Source of the DNA: Alphaproteobacteria bacterium
GTDB lineage: Bacteria; Pseudomonadota; Alphaproteobacteria; Reyranellales; Reyranellaceae
Direction: 5' to 3'
DNA length: 64,000 bases
NCBI GenBank assembly: GCA_017307275.1
Contig: JAFKFK010000022.1
Coordinates: forward strand, 62,001 to 126,000
The notes beneath the pieces are model-generated. The model made no database searches. It worked only from the letters and a program-made list of their open reading frames with translations, and was not told where the DNA came from. Shown here piece after piece: positions 57,623-64,000 of the stretch (within the stretch, counting starts at the first letter, position 1; every line of letters begins with the position of its first letter). The translations under genes were made by a program, and so were the position numbers.

Positions 57623-57640
57623 TAGTTACATTTGAAACTA
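57623..57640. promoter_or_regulatory. MarR operator between regulator and hppD
   Basis: TAGTTACATTTGAAACTA is an 18-bp palindrome with only two mismatched pairs, one of them central. It lies 3 bp before the MarR start codon and 34 bp before hppD, so one bound dimer could control both. The MarR-hppD pair and the symmetry make the assignment likely. Confidence 0.7.
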
Positions 57641-57673
57641 ATTCGACTTAACGGTCAATCTCGGGAGGTCATC

Positions 57674-58765
57674 ATGGCCAGCGCCAACGATCGCAATGTC
57701 CTGGAGATCGATGAAATCAATCCCATGGGCACAGACGGCTTCGAGTTCGTCGAGTACACCGCGCCCGATCCGGCCGCGCTGGGGGCGCTGTTCGAGAGCA
57801 TGGGCTTCACCAAGGTCGCACGGCATCGCTCGAAAGACGTCTCGCTCTACCGACAGGGCGACGTGAACTTCATCGTCAATGCCGAGAAGGAAAGCTTCGC
57901 CCAGGGGTTCGCGCGGGTGCATGGACCTAGCGTCTGCGCCATCGCGCTGCGCGTGAAGAATGCGGCCTTCGCCTACAAGCGGGCGCTGTCGCTCGGCGCC
58001 TGGGGCGTCGAGGGCAAGGTTGGGCCGATGGAGCTCAACATTCCCGCGATCAAGGGCATCGGTGATTCGCTGCTCTATCTCGTCGACCGATACGGCGAGC
58101 GTGGCTCGATCTACGATGTCGACTTCGAGTATCTGCCGGGCGTCGATCGCAATCCGAAGGGCGTGGGGCTCACCTATATCGATCACCTGACCCACAACGT
58201 GCATCGCGGCCGCATGGACGAGTGGGCGGACTTCTACGAACGGCTCTTCAATTTCCGCGAGGTCCGCTACTTCGATATCGAAGGCAAGCTGACCGGCCTC
58301 AAGTCCAAGGCGATGACCAGCCCGTGCGGCAAGATCCGCATCCCGATCAACGAGAGCACCGACGACAAGTCGCAGATCCAGGAGTATCTCTCGGCCTATC
58401 ACGGCGAAGGCATCCAGCACATCGCGCTGGGCACGCACGACATCTATGAGGCCGTCGAGACGCTGAAGACCAAGGGCGTGCCATTCCAGACGGTGCCGGA
58501 TACCTACTACGAGCAGGTCGACAAGCGCCTGCCGGGCCATGGCGAGGACATCGATCGGCTCGCTCTCAACCGCATCCTGATCGACGGTGCCCCGACCGAA
58601 GGCGGCGGGCTGCTGCTGCAGATCTTCACCCAGACGGTGATCGGGCCGATCTTCTTCGAGATCATCCAGCGCCGCGGCAACGAAGGCTTCGGCGAAGGCA
58701 ACTTCCGCGCCCTGTTCGAGTCGATCGAGCTCGACCAGATTCGCCGCGGCGTGCTGAAAGCTTAA
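57674..58765 (+). CDS. hppD: 4-hydroxyphenylpyruvate dioxygenase
   Basis: A 363-residue non-haem iron enzyme converting 4-hydroxyphenylpyruvate to homogentisate. Iron ligands: His171 ([14 protein letters not shown]), His249 ([11 protein letters not shown]) and Glu329 ([21 protein letters not shown]). The start is ATG 57674 with GGGAGG at 57663-57668; an upstream ATG would run through the operator. First gene of the tyrosine cluster; hmgA follows after 10 bp. Confidence 0.96.
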   Translation: MASANDRNVLEIDEINPMGTDGFEFVEYTAPDPAALGALFESMGFTKVARHRSKDVSLYRQGDVNFIVNAEKESFAQGFARVHGPSVCAIALRVKNAAFAYKRALSLGAWGVEGKVGPMELNIPAIKGIGDSLLYLVDRYGERGSIYDVDFEYLPGVDRNPKGVGLTYIDHLTHNVHRGRMDEWADFYERLFNFREVRYFDIEGKLTGLKSKAMTSPCGKIRIPINESTDDKSQIQEYLSAYHGEGIQHIALGTHDIYEAVETLKTKGVPFQTVPDTYYEQVDKRLPGHGEDIDRLALNRILIDGAPTEGGGLLLQIFTQTVIGPIFFEIIQRRGNEGFGEGNFRALFESIELDQIRRGVLKA

Positions 58766-58775
58766 GGAGGAAACC

Positions 58776-59924
58776 ATGGCCAAGAACTGGATTCCGCTGC
58801 GCCAGGTCGAAGGCACGGCCTCGCGCCAGGCCCATGTGAGGCTGCCCGAAGGCACCTACGAACGCGAGATCAGCAAGGAGGGCTTCTTCGGTCCCTCGGC
58901 GCAATTCCATCACAAGCACAAGCCGACGGACTGGACCGACTTCGACGGCCCGATCCGGCCGCGTGCCCTCGACCTCAGCAAGCTCGCGAGCGCCAAGGCC
59001 AATCCATGGAGTGCCGAGCTGGTGATGAGCAACGCGCACCTGCAGATGCGCATCTGGCGGCTGGACAAGGCGATGCCCGAACTGGCGCGCAACAGCGATG
59101 GCGACCAGCTCCTGTTCGTCCACGAAGGCCATGGCGCGTTGTTCTGCGACTACGGCCATCTCGACTACAACGAGGGCGACTACCTCGTCATTCCGCGCGG
59201 GACGATGTGGCGGCTGGAGCCCGCCAAGCCCACGGTGTCGCTGATGATCGAGGCGACCAACGATCATTTCACCCTGCCGGAGAAGGGGCTGGTGGGGCAT
59301 CACGCCATCTTCGATCCGGCCATGCTCGACACGCCGCGTATCGACGATGCGTTCAAGGCGCAGCAGGACGAGCGCACCTGGAAGGTCTCGGTGAAGCGGC
59401 GCAACCAGCTCTCGACCGTGACGTTCCCTTTCAATCCACTCGATGCGGTGGGCTGGCACGGCGACCTGAGCGTGGTGCGTATCAACTGGCGCGACCTCCG
59501 GCCCCTGATGAGCCATCGCGCCCACCTGCCGCCGTCGGCGCACACGACCTTCGTGGCCGGCCGGTTCGTCGTCTGCACGTTCGTGCCGCGGCCGCTCGAA
59601 AGCGATCCCGAGGCGCTGCGCCTGCCGTTCTTCCATAACAACGACGATTTCGAGGAAGTGATCTTCTATCACAAGGGCAGCTTCTTCAGCCGCGACAACA
59701 TCCACCCCGGCATGATGACGGTGCATCCAACCGGCTTTACGCACGGCCCGCATCCCAAGGCCTTCAATGCGGCCACCAAGGGCGGCAAGACCGAGACCGA
59801 CGAGGTCGCCGTCATGATCGACACGCGCGATGCTATCGATGTCGCGCCCATGCCGGCCGGTGTCGAATTCGAAGGGTATGTGAAGTCCTGGCGACCGGCT
59901 GAGGTCAAGCAGGCAGCGGAGTAG
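58776..59924 (+). CDS. hmgA: Homogentisate 1,2-dioxygenase
   Basis: A 382-residue cupin-type iron enzyme opening the homogentisate ring to maleylacetoacetate. Blocks seen: DGDQLLFVHEGHGALFCDYGHL, EGDYLVIPRGTMWRLE, and near the end FHNNDDFEEVIFYHKGSFF and MMTVHPTGFTHGPHPKA (iron-ligand His/Glu set). It is shorter than the 430-450 residues of the Pseudomonas and human enzymes, mostly at the N-terminus, and belongs to a shorter branch of the family. SD AAGGAGG just upstream of the ATG. Confidence 0.9.
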   Translation: MAKNWIPLRQVEGTASRQAHVRLPEGTYEREISKEGFFGPSAQFHHKHKPTDWTDFDGPIRPRALDLSKLASAKANPWSAELVMSNAHLQMRIWRLDKAMPELARNSDGDQLLFVHEGHGALFCDYGHLDYNEGDYLVIPRGTMWRLEPAKPTVSLMIEATNDHFTLPEKGLVGHHAIFDPAMLDTPRIDDAFKAQQDERTWKVSVKRRNQLSTVTFPFNPLDAVGWHGDLSVVRINWRDLRPLMSHRAHLPPSAHTTFVAGRFVVCTFVPRPLESDPEALRLPFFHNNDDFEEVIFYHKGSFFSRDNIHPGMMTVHPTGFTHGPHPKAFNAATKGGKTETDEVAVMIDTRDAIDVAPMPAGVEFEGYVKSWRPAEVKQAAE

Positions 59925-59938
59925 GGGGAAGCCAAACA

Positions 59939-60931
59939 ATGAAACTGGGATCGCTTAAAGAAGGCGGCCGCGACGGCACGCTGATCGTGGTCAATCGCGC
60001 GCTGACGCAGGCCGTGCGCGCCACCAATGCGGCGCCGACCTTGCAAAGGGCGCTCGACGATTGGGCGGCTGTCGAACCCAAGCTGCAAGCACTGGCCGCT
60101 CAGCTCGAGGCCGACAAGGCGCCGGGGGCGTTCGCGGTCGATACGGCGGCGCTCGCGGCGCCGCTGCCGCGTGCCTACCAGTGGGCCGATGGGTCAGCTT
60201 ACGTCGTCCACGTCGAGCTGGTCCGCAAGGCCCGCGGCGTGGAGATGCCGCCGTCCTTCTGGACCGACCCGTTGATGTACCAGGGCGGCTCGGACTCCTT
60301 CACCGGCCCCAATGACGCGATCGAGATGGCAGACGAGGCCTGGGGTATCGACTTCGAGGGCGAGATCGGCGTGATCGTCGACGACGTGCCGATGGGCGTG
60401 TCGGCGCAGGCTGCGCGCAAGCACATCAAGCTGGTAACGATCTTGAACGATGTCTCGTTGCGCAACCTGATCGTGACCGAGCTGGCCAAGGGCTTCGGCT
60501 TCTTCCATGGCAAGCCTGCGACCGCTTTTGCACCCGTCGCCGTGACGCCGGACGAGCTGGGCGATGCCTGGGACGGCGGCAAGCTCAACCTGCCGCTGAT
60601 CTCGACCTTGAACGGCAAGGAATTCGGCCATCCGAACGCCGCTACGGACCTAACCTTCGACTTCGGCCAGCTCATCGCCCATGCGGCACGGACCCGGCAT
60701 CTGGAAGCAGGGACGGTCGTCGGTTCCGGCACGGTGGCGAACCGCGATGCAGCCGTGGGCTGCTCGTGCATTGCCGAGCGCAGGGTCCGTGAGACGATCG
60801 ACAGCGGTAAGCCGGCGACGCCGTTCATGTCGTTCGGCGATCGGATTCGCATCGAAATGCTCGATCGGGCGGGCAAGTCGATCTTCGGTGCCATCGACCA
60901 GAAGGTGGTGCGCTACACGCCACCCACCTGA
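59939..60931 (+). CDS. Fumarylacetoacetate hydrolase family protein
   Basis: A 330-residue FAH-fold hydrolase. An N-terminal part (MKLGSLKEGGRDGTLIVVNR) is followed by the catalytic domain: DFEGEIGVIVDDVPMGVSAQ with metal Glu residues, LNDVSLRN, and VGSGTVANRD. It should cleave fumarylacetoacetate to fumarate and acetoacetate, the last step of tyrosine degradation, given its place between hmgA and maiA. The length is shorter than human FAH (419), typical of the bacterial type. Confidence 0.92.
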   Translation: MKLGSLKEGGRDGTLIVVNRALTQAVRATNAAPTLQRALDDWAAVEPKLQALAAQLEADKAPGAFAVDTAALAAPLPRAYQWADGSAYVVHVELVRKARGVEMPPSFWTDPLMYQGGSDSFTGPNDAIEMADEAWGIDFEGEIGVIVDDVPMGVSAQAARKHIKLVTILNDVSLRNLIVTELAKGFGFFHGKPATAFAPVAVTPDELGDAWDGGKLNLPLISTLNGKEFGHPNAATDLTFDFGQLIAHAARTRHLEAGTVVGSGTVANRDAAVGCSCIAERRVRETIDSGKPATPFMSFGDRIRIEMLDRAGKSIFGAIDQKVVRYTPPT

Positions 60932-60960
60932 GCCTGCTAGAGTGACCGCGGGAGGCGGTC

Positions 60961-61605
60961 ATGAAGCTTATCGGCTATTTCCGGTCGTCCGCGGCGTTCC
61001 GCGTACGCATTGCGCTCAACCTCAAGGGAATCAAGGTTGAGCACGCGTCGCGGCACCTGCGTAAAGGTGAGCAGTCGGCTCCCGACTATGCCGCGATCAA
61101 TCCACAGAAGCTGGTGCCTGCCCTGGTTCTGGACAACGGGGCGGTGCTGACCCAGTCACTGGCCATCATGGAGTATCTCGAGGAGACGCATCCCGAACCT
61201 GCCCTGTTGCCTAGGGATCCGGTCGGCCGGGCGAGGGTGCGGGCGCTCTCCCTGATCGTGAGCGCCGATATCCATCCTATCCAGAATCTCCGGGTCATGG
61301 GCTATCTGCGCGAGAAGTTCGGCCAGACCGAGGAAAGCGCCTTTGCCTGGTCGCGCCACTGGATCGAAACCGGGTTCGATGCCTACGAGGCGACGCTGAG
61401 CAATGACCCGGGGACCGGGACCTTCAGCCATGGCAATTCACCGACCATGGCCGATATGTGCCTGGTGCCGCAGGTCTTCAACGCTGCCCGCTTCAAGGTC
61501 GACATGAAGCGGTACCCGACTATCCAGCGGATCTACGATGCCTGCATGAAGCACCCGGCTTTCGATGCGGCCCAACCCTCGAAGCAGCCGGACGCCGAAC
61601 CGTGA
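60961..61605 (+). CDS. maiA: Maleylacetoacetate isomerase (zeta glutathione transferase)
   Basis: A 214-residue zeta-class GST: LIGYFRSSAAFRVRIALNLKGI (glutathione-site Ser region), INPQKLVPALVLDNGAVLTQSLAIMEYLEE, then HPIQNLRVM, and SPTMADMCLVPQVFNAARF. It isomerises maleylacetoacetate to fumarylacetoacetate with glutathione. It follows fah by 29 bp and overlaps the next gene (GTGA). Confidence 0.94.
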   Translation: MKLIGYFRSSAAFRVRIALNLKGIKVEHASRHLRKGEQSAPDYAAINPQKLVPALVLDNGAVLTQSLAIMEYLEETHPEPALLPRDPVGRARVRALSLIVSADIHPIQNLRVMGYLREKFGQTEESAFAWSRHWIETGFDAYEATLSNDPGTGTFSHGNSPTMADMCLVPQVFNAARFKVDMKRYPTIQRIYDACMKHPAFDAAQPSKQPDAEP

Positions 61606-63074
61606 AGAAAGCCGTTGTCGTTGTCGCCGCGCTTCTCGTCATTCTCGTGGGAGCCGGCGCGGTTACCGTGCCCTTTGCCGAAGATTATGCAGCCCGGCGC
61701 ATCAAGACCGGGTTGGTGCAGAGTGGCATCGACGTCGAGGATGTGAAGGTCCATCTGCTCGAGCGCAGCGTCGCAATCGACAGGATGACCAGCTCCAATG
61801 GCGACATGAAGATCGGGAGCTGGAAGGTCGAGGGCCTTGCCTGGCCGTTCGACGAGATCAGGCAGGGGCGCCTGCCGCTCGATGGTCTGAAGTGGGGGGA
61901 GCCGCTGCAGGCGGCACGCCTGCACCTCAGCGATATACGCCTCGCCGATCCCGACGAAGGTGGAGCATGGACCATCAAGGAGTTGGTCGCTACCGAGGTG
62001 GATCTACAGCGCTACGACCCGGTCTACGAGGGACCCTTTCGCCATCGCGTCCTGATAGCCCGGCTTCTGCGGGCGCTTTCCGTGAAGCAAATCGAGCAGA
62101 CGGAGTTTGTGCACACCAATATCGACGAGTCGTCGCTGTCGGCCGACAAGCTCGTGGTCGGCGATTACGTGCAAGGTCTGTTCGGCAAGCTCGATATCGA
62201 GGGCATGAAAGCGGCGAACGCCGGCGCGAAACCTCCGGAACTTACTCTGGGAGAATTGCGAACCTCGGGCGTGGATCTGCGGCGGCAGCTCGATCTTGCC
62301 GGGTCGATCGACTGGGAGCCGGGCATGCCGATCGGCCGCGTTCCGATCGCCTTTGCCGAATTGTCGGGCTTCGGCGGCAACCTGATGACGCGATATGGCC
62401 TGTCATTGGGCAAGATCACCGCCGAAACGACGGCCGAGAGCCGCGACATCAGCCGTTCGCGCCTGCGCGTCGAGGGCTTTGTGTTGGCGCCTTCGTGGCG
62501 CAGCGTCGAGGCCGTTGCCACGCGCATGGTCCTGCAGGCCATGAATCTCGACGCGGTGCGTCTCGGTTTCGATTGCAGCGTCGTTGACGATCGCGCCCGT
62601 CACGAGCTGAGGGTGGACGACTGCAAGCTGGGGGGGCCGAATCTCGCCGACGCGTCCTTCACCGCGCGTCTCGTGGATATCGATGAGGAATTCTGGGAGG
62701 CCGTCGACTTCGGCGAAGTCTATGTCCTGCTTGGCACCAAGGCCGCACTTGCGGCCGCCAGATTGACGGTTGCGGACAAGGGACTGTTGCAGCGTAGCCT
62801 GCAGGCCAAGGCAAAGCTCGGTGGCAAGGAGATCGTGGCGGAACGTGCGGAGCTCGCGGGCGAGATCCGGCGTCACCAGCCGCATGGCGTGCTGATCACC
62901 CAGGACATGACCAAGCTGCTCGACACCATTGCGCGCTTCGTCGAGCAGGGCGGCACCCTCACGCTCGACGCCACGCCCCGTCCGGCGCTCGGCCTCGACA
63001 AGCTGGAATATCTCGGCAGGCCCGGCGCCGATCTGGTCAATGCGCTGGGCCTGACGGCAACCTTGTCCCGCTAG
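61602..63074 (+). CDS. Large exported protein of unknown function
   Basis: A 490-residue protein from GTG 61602, overlapping the maiA stop. The N-terminus is a signal or anchor helix (KKAVVVVAALLVILVGAGAVTVPFA). The rest is hydrophilic with repeated beta-strand-like stretches (VKVHLLERSVAIDRMTSSNG, SLSADKLVVGDYVQGLFGKLDIEGM, LKVDDCKLGGPNLADASFTA-like). The pattern recalls AsmA/YdgA-type lipid-transport or beta-helix proteins, but I cannot assign a family. Its tight coupling to the tyrosine genes is unexplained. Confidence 0.72.
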   Translation: MKKAVVVVAALLVILVGAGAVTVPFAEDYAARRIKTGLVQSGIDVEDVKVHLLERSVAIDRMTSSNGDMKIGSWKVEGLAWPFDEIRQGRLPLDGLKWGEPLQAARLHLSDIRLADPDEGGAWTIKELVATEVDLQRYDPVYEGPFRHRVLIARLLRALSVKQIEQTEFVHTNIDESSLSADKLVVGDYVQGLFGKLDIEGMKAANAGAKPPELTLGELRTSGVDLRRQLDLAGSIDWEPGMPIGRVPIAFAELSGFGGNLMTRYGLSLGKITAETTAESRDISRSRLRVEGFVLAPSWRSVEAVATRMVLQAMNLDAVRLGFDCSVVDDRARHELRVDDCKLGGPNLADASFTARLVDIDEEFWEAVDFGEVYVLLGTKAALAAARLTVADKGLLQRSLQAKAKLGGKEIVAERAELAGEIRRHQPHGVLITQDMTKLLDTIARFVEQGGTLTLDATPRPALGLDKLEYLGRPGADLVNALGLTATLSR

Positions 63075-63850
63075 CTCTTGCTCTTGCGCGCTTCGGCGAG
63101 GAGCTGCTTCAGGGTGGCGGCGTCGATTGCGCCGGGGACGAACTGCTTGCCGACCACGAAGGCCGGCGTGCCACGCACGCCGAGCGCATTGGCCAGCGCG
63201 ATGTTGCGATCGATGATCTCCTTCAGCTTCGGCTCTTCCATGTCCTTCTGAAGCTGGGCGGTGTCGAGACCGACCGACGCGGCGATCTCGATAATGCGGT
63301 CGCGATCGAGCTTGCCGTTGAATTCCATCAGCGCGTTGTGCAGCTCCGTGTGCTTGCCCTGCTTGACGGAGGCGAGGGCAGCGAGGGCTGCGATCCGCGA
63401 CGGTTCGCCCAGGATCGGCAGGTCCTTGTAGATGATCCTGACCTTGCCGTCGGCGCCGGTGACGGACTTCACCGCCTGATGCGCGCGCTTGCAGTAGGGG
63501 CACTGATAGTCGTTGAACTCGACCATCACGACATCGCCCTTGGGGTTGCCGCCGATCGGGCTGTCAGCATCGTTGAACAGGGCGGCGTCGTGCTGGCCGA
63601 TCGCCTTCTGGGCAACGGCGTCACGCTGGGTGTCCTGCTTGCGCTCCAGCTCCTGCATGGCCTCGACCAGCACTTCGGGATTGGCGAGCAGATAGGCCCT
63701 GATGCTCTGGCCGAGGTCGGCCGGCACGCCGGCCCCGTTCGGAGCGGCAGTGGCGGGTGAAAGCATATTGCCGGGCACGCCCGTACGCGTGGCAACCAGC
63801 GCCCCGACGACGATCAGGCCGAGGGAGAGAGCGAAGAGAAACGAACGCAT
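63071..63850 (-). CDS. DsbA-family thiol:disulfide interchange protein
   Basis: A 259-residue protein. Signal-anchor helix (FLFALSLGLIVVGALVATRTG), then helices, then a thioredoxin fold with the CPYC active site (Cys117, Cys120) in FNDYQCPYC and the cis-Pro loop GVRGTPAFVVG. Resembles the DsbA/ScsC/BdbD group of alphaproteobacteria. It is 22 bp after the protease-like gene at the window edge and ends 4 bp into the convergent exported protein gene. Confidence 0.92.
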   Translation of the reverse strand: MRSFLFALSLGLIVVGALVATRTGVPGNMLSPATAAPNGAGVPADLGQSIRAYLLANPEVLVEAMQELERKQDTQRDAVAQKAIGQHDAALFNDADSPIGGNPKGDVVMVEFNDYQCPYCKRAHQAVKSVTGADGKVRIIYKDLPILGEPSRIAALAALASVKQGKHTELHNALMEFNGKLDRDRIIEIAASVGLDTAQLQKDMEEPKLKEIIDRNIALANALGVRGTPAFVVGKQFVPGAIDAATLKQLLAEARKSKS

Positions 63851-63872
63851 TGCTTTGTCTCCAGAGCTGGCG

Positions 63873-64000
63873 CTACTTGCGCGGCCGGCTGTTTATATAG
63901 GCTTTGAGATCTTGAGCACGCTGCCATGCCGGAGTCCCGGCGGGTAGCTGTCGGGCGGCGGCGTCGGCATGGCTCTGTGCCTCGGCCCGCTGGCCGCGCA
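63873..64000 (-). CDS. C-terminal end of a probable M48-family metalloprotease with TPR tail
   Basis: The last 42 codons of a reverse-strand gene end at TAG 63875-63873. They read EAQSHADAAARQLP then AGTPAWQRAQDLKAYINSRP. The AGTPAWQRAQDL block is like the TPR tail end of M48 (BepA/YfgC-like) proteases, which lie just before DsbA-family genes in many alphaproteobacteria. The protease domain is outside the window, so this is an inference from a short tail and the neighbour. Confidence 0.5.
   Translation of the reverse strand, partial: RGQRAEAQSHADAAARQLPAGTPAWQRAQDLKAYINSRPRK

Overview
The window is a GC-rich stretch of an alphaproteobacterial chromosome. Support comes from the gene neighbourhoods rpsF-rpsR-rplI, dnaB-alr-radA-cvpA-purF, fabD-fabG-acpP-fabF-mltG and NDUFA12-mlaD-DUF2155/aat-accC-accB-aroQ, and from the alphaproteobacterial families DUF2794, DUF2155 and NDUFA12 (a complex I accessory subunit). 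A B12-dependent class II ribonucleotide reductase and a full tyrosine-degradation cluster fit an aerobic, environmental Rhodospirillales/Reyranella-like bacterium. The genus is a guess. No rRNA, tRNA, insertion sequence, prophage or CRISPR array was seen.

Layout. 1-8.5 kb is an accessory region of small regulator/effector pairs: an EamA exporter with a MarR regulator, a dienelactone hydrolase with a GlxA-type AraC regulator, a LysR regulator with an orphan TctC binding protein, and an ArsR regulator with an AHSA1 protein, several with readable palindromic operators between them. 8.7-12.1 kb holds a YfgM-like protein, bamB and der (outer-membrane assembly and ribosome maturation). 12.1-21.6 kb is a long minus-strand run: dnaB, alr, mlaE, mlaF, a PCMT-like methyltransferase, radA, cvpA, purF and an SDR. 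21.6-25.8 kb has cfa and a ferric-iron ABC binding protein and permease that face each other. 25.8-27.4 kb is the ribosomal operon rpsF-rpsR-rplI, with a promoter and a strong terminator. 27.4-32.6 kb is fatty-acid synthesis followed by mltG and a J-domain membrane protein. 32.7-36.8 kb is sugar-nucleotide supply (galU, ugd, pgm). 36.8-43.3 kb has a D-Ala-D-Ala carboxypeptidase with a SPOR domain, clpS-clpA, a 57-residue membrane protein and a FemAB-like acyltransferase.

43.3-48.3 kb is a TetR-regulated RND efflux operon whose pump gene carries a one-base frameshift. 48.3-52.4 kb holds nrdJ, an 18-residue Lys/Ala repeat peptide gene directly downstream of it, and a structured 3' region ending in a terminator. 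52.7-57.1 kb carries NDUFA12, mlaD, a small conserved ORF and a DUF2155 gene, converging on aat-accC-accB-aroQ. 57.2-63.1 kb is the tyrosine catabolic cluster hppD-hmgA-fah-maiA with a divergent MarR regulator and a large exported protein of unknown function. The window ends in a DsbA-family gene and the tail of a probable M48 protease.

Most of the window is ordinary core genome. The least explained items are the Lys/Ala peptide plus structured RNA after nrdJ, the frameshifted RND pump, a hairpin that puts the mltG start codon in its loop, and the unknown exported protein in the tyrosine cluster.
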